DNA of 64,000 nucleotides, taken from assembly GCA_002104905.1 (NCBI GenBank), contig MCFE01000224.1:58824-122823 (forward strand), read 5' to 3'. Under the pieces are notes generated by a model. That model saw nothing but the letters and a program-made list of their open reading frames with translations, did no database searches and was not told where the DNA came from. Numbering within the stretch: position 1 is the stretch's first letter; each line of letters opens with the position of its first letter. This DNA comes from Basidiobolus meristosporus CBS 931.73. Lineage: Eukaryota > Basidiobolomycota > Basidiobolomycetes > Basidiobolales > Basidiobolaceae. A program made the translations under genes and the position numbers. Positions 33,162-43,945 of the stretch are shown here, piece after piece.

Positions 33162-35267
33162 TTAAACACTGGCACCACCTATTAATTGGAAGTAGTCACG
33201 CTCGAACCGTTCCTTGTTGGATACTACGTGCTGGGCCTTCCAATGGATGTGTGTTGCTTTGTCAAACTGGCCAGTGGACAAAAGGTGGTCCAGGTAAGCG
33301 ATCCACATTTCTATGCACAAATCAATGGGATGGTTAGCATCAGGGAGTCATCGGGGTCGCTAGTGGGGAATGAGACTTACGGTCATCTTTATCGTTGGCG
33401 TGGATTGCTTGTTCGAATAGCCACTGTAGCTGCTTCTGGTTTTGTGCTGAATCTTGGGATTCCTCGAGCTCTATGCACTGCTTGAAGAACCCGGCTGTAA
33501 GTGAAAGCTGCTTGGAGAGACTATGTGTGATGTGAGTGCTGTGTCAATCCAAAGATACGTTGCTAGCTCGGCCTTACCGCTTGTAAACCTCACGGGCCTT
33601 GCTGATGCCTCCACACTCATTGACCCATTTGATGTACTCGGACTGAACGTATTCCTTGACGTGGAGATAGTCAGAAACTAAGGATTGAACATTCTTGATG
33701 GCGTCCTATGCAGTGGATTATTGCGCATTTTAGCATGATGTGACATGGATGGATAGAGGCCGTTACGTCTTACCATGAACTTCTGGTCCACTTCATCGTC
33801 TGAGAATTTGCTGTCTCTCCATTGGCTGGTAAGCCAGTTGAAGTAAGATGTCCAAAGATCTTGCTGGCTGGAGTTATGCAACAAGGCGCTAGCATACACC
33901 TCCGAAATGGCAGATGGGGTACCGCCGTTGCTTGTGACAAGGTCGGCATAGATCAGCCATAGCTCAGGGACTTTGGGGAACTGTGCCACGGCTTGGGTTG
34001 CAGTTTCAACCGCCTTCTGTGAGTCTTGGAGATGCTCGAGGGAGGCAAGGAAGAGCTTCTCGGTCATTACGCCCTGGTCGAGTGCAGCCTGGAATGCCTT
34101 GTCCAATGCCTTGACGAAGTAAGCCTTGAGGTTCTCCTCGGAAACTCTACCGTGGCATCTCTTCAAGAACTCACAATACTTCTCCCACATGGTGCCAGTA
34201 CCAAGCTCTTGTATCACCTCGCTGAACCCTTGGGTGCACTTTTTGACTCCGTTGATGTACTCGACGCTGTTGGGGTCAACACCGGCGAGATTCTTCTCAA
34301 TGTATAGAGCACGGGCCGACTCATCATGAGGAAAGTCGTCCTTGATGCTCTCATAGATGGTCTCCTGTCCGGATTCAGTACCGGGGATGGTTTGGAAAAC
34401 CTCCAGGAACTTTCTGCGGAAGTCAAGGTCGTTGGGGATGGATTTGATGGCATTTTGGTAAACAATCAGTGCCACCGCACCGGATAGGAATGCGTTGTTC
34501 TCGGCCTTGAGGGTTTGGATCAGACCATCGGATATGGTGATCTCTCTCTTTGGCTCCATCTCTTCTTCCTCGTCCAATGTCGGGAGGACGATCATATCCT
34601 CTTCCTTCTTCTCCTCTTCCTCTTCCACCTCCACTTCCGGCTTAGCCTGGTCTTTCTTCAAGATCCCCAGAATTCTACGTCTTTCTCTAATCTTTGCCAT
34701 GTACACCAACTCGAGGCGAACGTACTCCAGCCAAAGCTCCTGTGATTCGGGGTTCAAACGCAGACCACGTTGCAGCAGGATTCTGGCGGCAGTCGTGTTG
34801 AGATTGTCCTCGAATTCCCACGAGGCGGCCATAATCCAGAGGGAGGGTTTGGCTGGATGCAGCTGAATGGCTCTGGCGAAAATCTTGGACAGCAGCTTGT
34901 TCATCTTGTTCCTTTTGGCAAAATCCACCCATTGCAGCCAAAGAGGGACATCCCCCTTGAATTTCAAGAGCGCCCTCTCGAAAATGAAGTTCACTCTTCT
35001 TGGGCCGGCGTAATCACTCACCGAGGGCTTTCCCTTGATATCGAGTCGGGCCTTACGCTTCTTACGTAGGTTCTCCAAGTTGAGTTCGTACTCGATGTAT
35101 CTCAAGTAGTCGATTTTCTTCGGGGAGCGACGCTTTAAGGCGTACTCGAAGTTGGTGCGCTTTTTCACGATGGAGCGGATCTCTTCCTTGTTGAAAATCT
35201 TCTTCTTCTCCAGATCCTCCAACTCGGGGATCATATTTTCCAAGTGATATTGAACCGTGTCAGCCAT
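33162..35267 (-). CDS. UTP6: U3 snoRNP / SSU processome protein Utp6
   Basis: Four exons (33774-35267, 33578-33705, 33381-33520, 33162-33310) give 636 residues, close to the family length. The start MADTVQYHLENMIPELEDLE is the conserved Utp6 N-terminus. HAT (half-TPR) repeats follow from about residue 85, for example RALLKFKGDVPLWLQWVDFAKR and FARAIQLHPAKPSLWIMAASWE. An acidic insert (about residues 205-245) separates two repeat blocks. The last exons restore a C-terminal HAT pair (WIAYLDHLLSTGQFDKATHI). Utp6 is part of the UTP-B complex that folds pre-18S rRNA in the nucleolus. Each splice junction keeps phase. Confidence 0.93.
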
Positions 35268-35640
35268 TTTACTTTACTCTTCTCTAGGTTGAAAAAGGAG
35301 GATTGGTACGAGGGCAAATCTAACCGGGAGTCTATGCGTATAAATACAAGGGAATTCTATGGTTCGCTTGGTTCCTAAAAATCCACGTCAAGGTGTATGT
35401 ATAAAGCCACAAGGCTTGTTTTGCTTCAAGGCCACCACAGGTAGAGATCGCCAAACTTCTCTACCTTGCCCACTAGCAAGCCATTTTTTTTCTTTTTTCG
35501 ATTTTTTTTACGAATTCTTACAGCACTCATCAGTATCACTACTCAATCAAGTTAGATCAACTTGTTATTCTAATTTCAAGCATTCTGTTTATTTCATAAA
35601 TAACTCTGTCTAATAAGACCAATAGTGGCAGTCAAGCAAA
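35268..35640. other. UTP6 promoter and HDK-rich gene 3' flank
   Basis: 373 bp with T-rich runs at 35486-35510. No convincing ORF; the 84-codon one at 35359-35613 has no signature. Confidence 0.45.
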
Positions 35641-36342
35641 TCATAAATTCAACTCGACACATAGATCAGCTGGGGTGTTAATAACCTTGGAGTCAAGGTT
35701 GATCTGGCCTTTGCAGCGATTATCAGGCCTAGGTTGAGGTTCGGTGGCGGGTGCTGGAACCTCTGGCTGCTTAGCAGGAACCACTGGCGTATCAACGCTT
35801 GGAGCAGGCGCCTTTGCTGGTTCAAAATCAGCGGGAGGAGGGGCTGTGGTATCCTCGTTTTGGCCAGGCTGGGCGAGACGGGATTGAGGATCGCCCTCTT
35901 CAGCATCACCCTTGCGGCCGGTGTTACCGGAGTTCGACTCATTGGAGTCCCCTTTGTATTCATCCCCGCCGTCATATTTGTCTCCACGGTGTCCCTTTCC
36001 TTTTCCGTGATGTCTGTTCTTCTTGTGGCCATGCTTCCCATCATGGTCGTAGTCGTCGTCGTGATAATTGCCATCTTTGTGGTGCTTTCTCTCACCTCTG
36101 TAGCCATCATGGCCATAGTCATCATCGTATTTGTCTCCCTTGCGGTGTTTCTTTCCGTCATAGTCGTGGTCACGTCCGTGGCCATGGCCATCGCCGCCAT
36201 ATCTTGGGTCTGAATATCTCCCATTGCTTCCACTATCATAGCTCAGATCCCTGGGACTAGCAGCATAAGCAGGGTTGGCAACTGCAGCGTTTGTCATCGC
36301 TACAGTAGTCAGAAGAAGTGCAGTTGCAGCGGCAAGTCTCAT
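35641..36342 (-). CDS. secreted His/Asp/Lys-rich protein, paralogue A
   Basis: The 233-residue product starts at the ATG at 36342, where MRLAAATALLLTTVAMTNAA makes a clear signal peptide. Upstream in-frame codons are not conserved in the paralogue. The mature start ANPAYAASPRD is followed by about 110 residues made largely of His, Asp, Lys, Gly and Tyr (HDYDGKKHRKGDKYDDDY-type runs), a Pro/Ala-rich region, and the closing CKGQ..TPADLCVELNL with two Cys. The gene at 43073-43723 encodes the same N-terminal and C-terminal blocks around a different charged repeat. The composition suggests a disordered, metal- or water-binding extracellular protein, but function is unknown. A TATATATA stretch lies near 36440, about 100 bp upstream. 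Confidence 0.8.
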   Translation of the reverse strand: MRLAAATALLLTTVAMTNAAVANPAYAASPRDLSYDSGSNGRYSDPRYGGDGHGHGRDHDYDGKKHRKGDKYDDDYGHDGYRGERKHHKDGNYHDDDYDHDGKHGHKKNRHHGKGKGHRGDKYDGGDEYKGDSNESNSGNTGRKGDAEEGDPQSRLAQPGQNEDTTAPPPADFEPAKAPAPSVDTPVVPAKQPEVPAPATEPQPRPDNRCKGQINLDSKVINTPADLCVELNL

Positions 36343-36941
36343 GGTAATAGCAAGGTATTTGTTGGTATGGAGTAGCCTGTGGAGGGTATAGGCAGTTGAT
36401 TGGAAGATCGAATCTAAGGAAGGTCGAGCAGGAACAGCTAGTATATATACTGTTGGCATCGCTGGTGGGCAAACGTGGTTGTGGTTGTCAACACGTTTCA
36501 AAACTGCCTCGTGATGCTTGTGCTTATTCGATATGCAGGTTAAGCGCACATAGAGACCCAACACCTCAGGCCAGATCCACTAGCAAGGTGAGTTAATTCA
36601 TCGTTAGGTGGAGTATGCAGAATGGTTTTGTTGGTAAGGATCTACGATGCTTGACACATGCTGTTGGATCATCGAAATCCCGTGACTTGCCAAGTTGGGC
36701 CTAGCTATACATCAAGGTGCATAGGATTGACTGCGACCTTGAATGGTGACTGTTGGTTTGGGCGATCGAGAAGCAGGCTGATGTTGCTCGATCGGCAACT
36801 GACAGAAAGCCTCAAAAAATCCCATCGGCAATTATTTATATGTACGATCGCTTATTATTCCTCAAGTGTCTTTGACGCGAGACAGCTATACTGGCGCATT
36901 TTACAAAACCACTCAAGCAGTCTTACCTTGCCTATCGAAGT
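36343..36941. other. divergent intergenic region between paralogue A and UvdE
   Basis: 599 bp. Holds the TATATATA element near 36440 for the minus-strand gene and TTATTTATATG near 36831 for the plus-strand gene. The ORFs 36658-37017 and 36866-37081 run into the UvdE start in other frames and are unsupported. Confidence 0.45.
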
Positions 36942-38228
36942 ATGTCCCTACCCCAAGAGCTGCTCGAGTCCCAGGGGAAAGCTCCATTCGTGGGACGGCT
37001 GGGCTACGCTTGCTTGAATACGTATTTGCGAAAGCGCAAGAAGCAAGAGCCCATCTTCTGCTCCCGCACCTGTCGTATTGACACCATCAAACAGAAAGGC
37101 ATGGACTACGTCAAATCTTTGGGTCTACAAAATACCCGTGACTTGTGTAGTCTGATCGAATGGAACGAGGAGAACAACATTAGATTCATGAGAGTGTCGA
37201 GTGAGATGTTCCCCTTCGCCAGTCATGACCTGTACGGCTATTCCCTAGAGTACGCTTCCTCAGAGCTGAAGAAGGCCGGAGAACTGGCCAAACGCCTGGG
37301 CCACCGGTTGACTACTCATCCAGGACAATACACTCAACTGGCCTCACCCAACACGGAGGTGGTGCGAAGAGCCGTTGCGGATCTGACCTATCATGCGGAA
37401 ATGCTCGACTTGATGGGGCTGGATCAAGATTCGGTGATGATCATCCATATGGGAGGGGTGTATGGTGATAAGGAAGCAACACTAAAGAGATTCGAGGAAG
37501 GGTTCGCTCAATGCCCAGCCTCCGTACGGAACAGGCTGGTCTTGGAGAATGATGAGATTTGCTATTCTGCCGAGGATATATTGCCGGTGTGCGAGAAATT
37601 GAGCATCCCATTGGTGTTCGATTGGCACCATCACAGCCTGAACCCAGGCAATGAGGACTTGGTTCGAATTTTGTCAAGGATCAAGAATATATGGAGTGTT
37701 CGAGGCATCAAACAGAAACAGCATTATTCTGAGGGGCGCCCAGGTGCCTCGAACATCATGGAGAAGCGGGCCCATTCCGACCGTGTCAAGTCCCTCCCGC
37801 CATGTGAGCGCGATATGGACCTGATGATCGAGGCAAAAGACAAGGAACAGGCAGTGCTGGAGCTCTACTTGAAGTATGATCTGTTCCCAGTGAATCCAGA
37901 TGTCCTGAAGGCGCCTGAGGTAAATTGCACTACACAAACAAAAGGACGCAAAGCCACTAAACCGCGAAAACCACCGACAGATAGCCAAGCAGAGCCCAGT
38001 AAAAAGCGACCTGAAAGATCTGCCACTGGGGAGGGCTTGATCGTTGCAAAGCGAACAAGAAAGGTTGCTGAGGAAGTACTACCAGATATACCGCGTCGAG
38101 ATGCCAAAGATAAGGAGACCAAGGTGAGGCCCACACGTAAAAGTTCAACCAAAACCAAGAAGCCTGACCCAACATTAGATGATGCGGTAACTTCTGTACC
38201 AAAAAGACGGTCAGCAAGACTGAAATAA
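36942..38228 (+). CDS. UVE1: UV-damage endonuclease UvdE/Uve1
   Basis: An intronless gene of 428 codons. Residues about 15-310 match the UvdE TIM barrel: GRLGYACLNTYLRK at the start, RVSSEMFPFASH, LTTHPGQYTQLASPN, IIHMGGVYGDKEATLKRF, LVLENDE and FDWHHH, giving the His/Glu/Asp ligands of the metal cluster. The enzyme nicks DNA 5' of UV photoproducts and other lesions in an excision pathway separate from NER. The C-terminal about 110 residues are basic (KGRKATKPRKPP, ending KRRSARLK), probably nuclear targeting and DNA contact. The long N-terminal extension of the fission-yeast enzyme is missing here. The next gene (PFD3) converges with 121 bp between stop codons. Confidence 0.94.
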   Translation: MSLPQELLESQGKAPFVGRLGYACLNTYLRKRKKQEPIFCSRTCRIDTIKQKGMDYVKSLGLQNTRDLCSLIEWNEENNIRFMRVSSEMFPFASHDLYGYSLEYASSELKKAGELAKRLGHRLTTHPGQYTQLASPNTEVVRRAVADLTYHAEMLDLMGLDQDSVMIIHMGGVYGDKEATLKRFEEGFAQCPASVRNRLVLENDEICYSAEDILPVCEKLSIPLVFDWHHHSLNPGNEDLVRILSRIKNIWSVRGIKQKQHYSEGRPGASNIMEKRAHSDRVKSLPPCERDMDLMIEAKDKEQAVLELYLKYDLFPVNPDVLKAPEVNCTTQTKGRKATKPRKPPTDSQAEPSKKRPERSATGEGLIVAKRTRKVAEEVLPDIPRRDAKDKETKVRPTRKSSTKTKKPDPTLDDAVTSVPKRRSARLK

Positions 38229-38349
38229 ACTAGCCACTTGAGCTGATTCGTTCGAATACTGGCATGCAACTTCCATCATAAATATCATTGGCGATACACG
38301 ACTATGGCTTCTGTTAATGATGTTGTGATGAATCAAAGATCCACAAGAT

Positions 38350-39190
38350 TTATTGCTCTGACTTGTCCTTATTGTTTCTTCTTTGCTTGACGTCCCAGTT
38401 ATACACGCGAGCGATATCTTGAAAAAAGTGGTTAAAGGATGTAACGTTTCTCCGAGGTGACTTCTGCGGAGCTGGACAAAAAGGATACTGACTTCCATTG
38501 TGGTGATTTGATCACGAAGGAAGAGTGCGTCTTCATTAGCCTGTTCCAGACTGTTTTTGGCAGTGCTAAGCTTGCTGTCGATCAGCTCCAGGGCTTCATC
38601 CAAACTGTACTCCAACATAACATTGGCCTGTAAAAAGGAACTTAGCTTGGCTCAACCGGAGCGATTCTGGCGAAGATACTTACGCCGAGCCACAAATTCA
38701 CTTTGTCCGTAGTAGGGATCTGTGCGTTAGCGTAAAGAGTTTCATGAAGCTCGAATTGGGTTTCTAAAGGCTCGTTGCTCTCCTACACAACCTTGGATCA
38801 ATACGTCTCCTGGTCTCAGTGGGGAAATAAAATAGAAACCTTCTTTTCAAGCAAGAGTTTGATGACGTCGAGAGTCTTCTTCAACTCGGGGATCTTCATC
38901 TCCAAGGATTTCTTTTTCTGGAGGAGATTCGCCTCCATAAACTTGTATTTGCTAAAGTAGGCAGAAAAGATTACTCCCTGCTCAAGTCAAGCCGCAGCAA
39001 ACCCCAGGATTACCTGACCGCCTCTTGAAACTTTCTCAGAGTTATTTCGGTGGTGTTCTCCTCAGAAATGTATTCATCGACATTTTCCTGAACGGAAAAC
39101 AAAAAAATTAATCCTCTGTGTGGGGTTACGACTACGTGAACAGCATACGATGAAGGGAGCCTTGGGTATACCACGGGGATTAGTCTCCAT
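38350..39190 (-). CDS. PAC10: prefoldin subunit 3
   Basis: Six small exons (39149-39190, 39014-39087, 38840-38951, 38684-38782, 38489-38627, 38350-38417) join in phase to 177 residues. The family order is intact: NPRGIPKAPFI, the N-terminal helix FQEAVSKYKFMEANLLQ, KIPELKKTLDVIKLL, the beta-hairpin LETQFELHETLYANAQI with VNLWLGANVMLEYSLDEA, and the second coiled coil ending VNIARVYNWDVKQRR. Prefoldin is a hexameric jellyfish chaperone that hands unfolded actin and tubulin to CCT. Five introns in 534 coding bases make it the most intron-dense gene in the window. Length matches the family. Confidence 0.93.
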
Positions 39191-39351
39191 CTCTAACTAT
39201 GTTGTGTGTGGTCACTCTAGCCGAAGCAGGCAGTAATATCCCAGAAAAAAAGAATCACTGCTCACAGGAGATGAGCAAAATTGGGCAGTTTTTTTTTAAT
39301 CATGATGATGGAGGAGACGAGCATTTTATTATTATTGGATTTTGCTGGGAT

Positions 39352-40035
39352 TTAGAAATCGGGGATCTCTTCGGGAGTGGGATTAGGAAGAATGTCAACA
39401 ACGTGGATGTTTTGGCTGACAATGGTTGTCTGATCCTCCTTGAACAAGATCTTCCCTACGAACTTTTGCTCCTGTAGAAGGTAGGGAAACCAATAGCGGT
39501 CGTCTGGCCACATGTCATCAAATGGAATGCTGTCGATGTCGTACCATTGGGGTCTCATTTCCTCGGTTCTAAAGAAGCGTTAGTACTCGGCCAGATATCC
39601 AAGCCCCACACATGCTTACTCGGTGACGTCTCCCTCGTAGCTGTTTGCGCAGAACAAATGCACCTCGAGGAGCACCGGGTCATCCACGAACTTGAACCAA
39701 ATTATCCCGGCTTTGGAGAGAGTGGAGGTAGTAATGCCAGCCTCTTCCTATTCTTCCTGCGTTTAGTCTGGTGGTTTACTCACTGCGCCCAAAGTGAATA
39801 GCTAACCTCAAGCTCTCGTAGGGCACCCTCGTCGATGGTTTCTCCCTTTTCGACCTTGCCGCCGAACCCGTTCCATCTTCCCTTTCCGAAACCTCTCTTT
39901 TTCATCCCCAGCAGAACCTTCATTGGAAGGTTAGAGTCGTTTTTCACAGCGAGGCAAGTGTCCAGATACCTTGTTCTGCTCTTTGTCGCGGATGACTATC
40001 AGGGTCAGCACCTTTTTCGAGCTTGTAACGGTCAT
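39352..40035 (-). CDS. MTH1/NUDT1-type Nudix hydrolase
   Basis: Four exons (39970-40035, 39807-39917, 39620-39747, 39352-39568) give 173 residues. The Nudix box is complete and split by an intron: [19 protein letters not shown] followed by EEAGI. The flanking [20 protein letters not shown] and, further on, [20 protein letters not shown] are diagnostic of MTH1 rather than other Nudix families. MTH1 hydrolyses oxidised purine nucleoside triphosphates such as 8-oxo-dGTP and 2-OH-dATP and cleans the nucleotide pool. The C-terminus is about 15 residues longer than the human enzyme ([16 protein letters not shown]). With UvdE nearby, two genome-maintenance genes lie within 3 kb, probably by chance. 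Confidence 0.93.
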
Positions 40036-40320
40036 GAATAGTGAATAGTGAATGCAAAAGAGCAACCGGTTGAGAAAATTTTATGTGACAGAGAAACGTG
40101 ACTCCGTAAACAATCCTGAATTTTCCTTGATAGGCAGTTAGTCCATCCCATCAGTTGATGCCAATCATGCTGATTATGTGGGATAATGTGTGGAGATATT
40201 TAAGGAAATAAAGAGGTGCGAATCCCATTCCTCTTCGCTGAGCTCCTTTTGTACATTGCTTATTATTTGTTGTATTTACCAAGGCTGTTCTGTATACCGG
40301 ACCGCTTTTGTTCATTTTGG

Positions 40321-42959
40321 ATGCATATCGGGGAATCCGTTTTGAGGACTATTTGGCGGAGGCTCGGTTCTCCGTACTTGAAGGATTCCAACTTCCTCGA
40401 CCATCTCGCTGCCGCTCTCGATCGGTATTTACGTGTCATCTATGTTGTGACAAAGATCCGCGCTAACCCTTTATTTTCGTTCCTTTCATTTCCCCGGGGC
40501 ATTCCCGAATAACGTAGACATCGCGGTTTCAGCGTAGTGCTTGCTTGGCTTCTCATAGCCTTGGTCGACTATTGTATCAATATTCCCGCTGAGTGGTTGC
40601 TTTTTTCTTATTTCACCTACAGCATCTTTTTCAATGCATTCTCGATAAACATAGCAGCGTTCGTTGTATTTTTTACCTTGATCCTCCTGACCAGTGGGTT
40701 GACCTACGTACTGGTCTCTTACGAAGTAACGAATTTCCTAGCCTCTTCGGTGGCTAACGCCTCTTTGGTCCACGGTATCCACGGTCTAGGCGGCGCCGGG
40801 TGGACGTTAGTTTTCTGTCTTTCAGTGATTCAGCGTCAAGTGCTCTGGCCTTATACTTTGCCTAGCAGAGTAATGGCCCCTGTAGCTGCGCATTGCACCT
40901 CGGTTGGTTTTCTTTGGCTGCTCTACCATATGGGGTTTTTGGTTCATTCCTCGGTCGAGAAAATCGGATTGTTCTTTGGACTGGTAATACCCAAGCCACC
41001 GGTGATATACATAAAAAATGTCAAAGAGACGGGAACGAGTGTGTACTGGGTGCTCCCCGAGAAGCTGTCGATAGAGAAGTATCTTATCGAAATCAATGGC
41101 GACGTGGTAGGTGAGTCAGACAGGCAGGAAACTTCCGTGGAGATTATGGGGCTTTCTCCAGATACCTGGTACAAGATTCGAGTGTGGGCAGTCTCTAAAT
41201 CTCGTATACGAGCATCATCCCAGTGCATCATCATAAAAACATTATCCCAAAGTATGTGTTCTCGGTCAGACTTGCTGGATTCATGTGTACTCATCATGTG
41301 CTTCCTCTAGGTAAAAGTGAGCTCCTGTCCAAGTCACTTGATTCGCTTCTCCCTGGTAAGACAGGTTTGCCCGGTGAGGGAGAGCCCCGGGACTCTATTA
41401 CCGAAGCGATGTTGCAGGATGTACGAAATGAGTGGACTCTCACTAAGAAACAATGCCAGGAAATCCGTCAGAGTGGAAAAGAAATCTTGAAGCAATCAGG
41501 TGACGAAGAGAAGAAACTTCGGGATGAGCTGGAGCGTCTTCGCACCCTGAAGAGAGCTGAAGAAGCGCCTAGAATGAAGCTGAAAAGTCGTCTCAAATCT
41601 CTAGACGAGGCCAAGATCGAAGCTGACGCTGCACGTGTGAAGCTGGAAAGAGAATTAAAACAGGAGCTGCTTGCCAGACAACATGCTCAAGATGAGCTTC
41701 ACGCCAAGCAAGTGGAAAAGGACTCTGTACAAAATGCATTGGCAGAGATGGGCCGGAGATCCGACCAGAATAAGCTGGACTTCGAAGCACATTATGCTGA
41801 GTCGATTGAGACGAATGTCAAGCACGAGAAGGCCATAGCACTGGCAGAAAGCGAGCTCGAAGAGGTCTTGAAACTCCAGCAGAGTCTAGAATCAAAAATA
41901 GCAGCAAAGGAAGAGGAGTTGGAGAAGATCTTGACCGAGAATGTCCGACGTAGTGAAGCCGACGGTAAATTAAGAAACCGGAGTCACTCACTCGATCAAG
42001 AGCATCGAGCCCTCTTTCAAAACTATCTGCAAATACAAGATCTCGAACGAAATATCAAAGATCGCCTGGTTCGGCTTGACCATGAGAAATGGGCCATCAT
42101 GCAGGAATTGAACAAGGCTCGACGACTTGGCCGCCTTGATGATGTCTATGCTGGTAGATATCGTTTGTTTGGCGGCAACAGTTTGCCAGAGACCCATTAT
42201 CGGCCTCAAATGCACCTCTCAAACACTAGTCATGAAAGCTTGTTCGCCACACAAGGTGACATCCCTGCATCAACTGCCACTTCTACCCTTTCTCCTGCAA
42301 GTAAATTGCATTCCCTCTTCTCCACAAGGCTCAGCTCGTCTGGTGCGGTGGGTGAGAGGCGGAGCACAGGCAACTCGCTGAGAAATTTGACGGTCAATAA
42401 CAATAGTGCGCCTGACCTAATCACCAGGCTCGGCCCGACCTCAGTCCCTAGTACCAACGGGCTTCCCGGGTACGAATTCGATCACCTGGACAGCTCTGAA
42501 TCGCCAAACAACCTATTCAAGTCGCATCATCGACACCAGTCATCTCGATCCTTATTCGAATACGGGCCAGTTGCAGATTCTGAGGAGCTCATTGCGAGCA
42601 ACGAAACGCCTGCTCGGTGCAAGACCGCATCCCCGGAATTCATCAAGCACTCGACACCAGAGAAAAGCTTTTTTTCAATGATACGCAAGCCCTCATTTTC
42701 CGGGCCAGCCGCTAGTAATGGCGCGTCGAAAAGCAGAACATTTAATCTGTTTAAAAACCCCACGAGTAACGACGAACCGTTGCCATCGGGGATCTTCGAG
42801 TCTGCCAACAATGAAGCTTCAATGGGTGGCCAGAGTTATATGGACCCTGCCGACAGTAAATCCGAAAACTCCACATTCTCACCCCATCGCTCGCCATTCT
42901 CAAGCCGATTCGAGTCGTTCTCCGGATGGTCAATTACTCGTAAAAAGCACAATAAATGA
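40321..42959 (+). CDS. multi-pass membrane protein with FN3 domain and coiled coil
   Basis: Exons 40321-40424, 40533-41251 and 41311-42959 join to 823 residues. The frame is open back to 40204, but only a GTG at 40216 precedes the ATG at 40321. Those extra residues are hydrophobic (LLLYIAYYLLYLPRLF), so a further upstream exon or non-ATG start is possible. About four membrane segments (residues 35-180) are followed by a fibronectin-III domain (about 188-275: PKPPVIYIKNVKETGTSVYW, LSPDTWYKIRVWA), a long charged coiled coil (about 320-590) and a Ser/Asn-rich tail ending TRKKHNK. The intron has a CGCTAAC branch site. Fungal proteins with this membrane/FN3/coil plan exist, but I cannot assign a function. 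A membrane-anchored scaffold is the obvious guess. Confidence 0.75.
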
Positions 42960-43072
42960 CTCTGCATCACATAAAAATTTATTACTCTTAAGGAAATCTA
43001 GTGCTTGCCAAGGCTGTAGGCAATCGATATCAGGTATGAGAAGAATACATAGGGTCGGTATACGAAGCGAGT

Positions 43073-43723
43073 TTAAAGATTCAAGTTGACACATAGTGCA
43101 GCTGGCGTGTCCCCTAAATTGCCTCCAATATCGACCCCGTTACAGGCCTCTGGGTTGGCACCAGGAATTATATCCTGGACAGCGGGGCCATTCGCTTGTT
43201 GCTGTTGAGCGTCTGGCTGAGGTTGCTCGTCAACAGGCGGGGCTTCTTGGGCAATTGCAGCTAGGGCAGGTTCGGCCTGCTCAGGATTGAGCGACGGAGC
43301 AACTGCGGCCTCTTCGGCGCTTTGTTGAGGAGAGGTTTCCCCATCAACAGCGTGTCCTTTCTTGTGAGAAGATTTGGAATGCTTGTGATCATAATCATCA
43401 TCGTAGTCACCGTGGCCATGCTTTCTTCCTCTACCATGGCCCTTATATTTCTTGTGGTCATATTCATCGTAATCCCCATCGTAGTGCTTATCGCCTTTGG
43501 AATGTTTCCCTCTATTTCTGTAGTGTTTATCATCATAGTCCCCATCATGATAATTTTTCTTGTGGTCGGCGCCATAACCAGTGTAGCTCGGATCGTATTT
43601 TCCGTGACCATTGTCGTAGTCTACATCTCTGGGACTAGCTGCGTAAGCAGGGTTGGCGATGGCAGCGCTGGAAAGAGTTACAGACGCTAAAAGGATGGCA
43701 GCGGTAGAGAATTTCATATTCAC
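43073..43723 (-). CDS. secreted His/Asp/Lys-rich protein, paralogue B
   Basis: A single exon of 216 codons. MNMKFSTAAILLASVTLSSA is a signal peptide, and the mature protein opens ANPAYAASPRD, identical to paralogue A. About 90 residues rich in His, Asp, Lys, Gly and Tyr follow (YDPSYTGYGADHKK, GHGRGRKHGHGDYDDDYDH). An acidic Pro/Gln/Ala-rich spacer then leads to a C-terminal block EACNGV..GDTPAALCVNLNL with two Cys. The repeats of A and B are not alignable, while the end blocks are, so selection acts on the ends and on bulk composition. No catalytic motif is visible. A hydrated or metal-binding wall or capsule-like role is speculative. It converges with the FN3 gene, 113 bp between stop codons. 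Confidence 0.8.
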   Translation of the reverse strand: MNMKFSTAAILLASVTLSSAAIANPAYAASPRDVDYDNGHGKYDPSYTGYGADHKKNYHDGDYDDKHYRNRGKHSKGDKHYDGDYDEYDHKKYKGHGRGRKHGHGDYDDDYDHKHSKSSHKKGHAVDGETSPQQSAEEAAVAPSLNPEQAEPALAAIAQEAPPVDEQPQPDAQQQQANGPAVQDIIPGANPEACNGVDIGGNLGDTPAALCVNLNL

Positions 43724-43945
43724 TTTGATTGATTGGTGCTGTTCTTGAGAAAGCCAAGCTTGTATTTATCTTGCTTCTCGCAGCCGAATGTAAGGCGAAC
43801 GTGTTCAGGGAGTGTTTGGGAGAATTTGTCAGATCAACATTAGCGGCATGAGGTGAGCTAACCATATTTGGCATCCCCAACAAATCTGCATGTGAATACC
43901 AAACCCTCCTGCACTCAATGATCACATATGTCAACACACATTTAA

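Noticed and set aside
35649..36260. Long ORFs in the other frames of the His/Asp/Lys-rich gene
   Set aside because: Shadows of the repetitive coding sequence. Only the chosen frame conserves its ends with the second paralogue.
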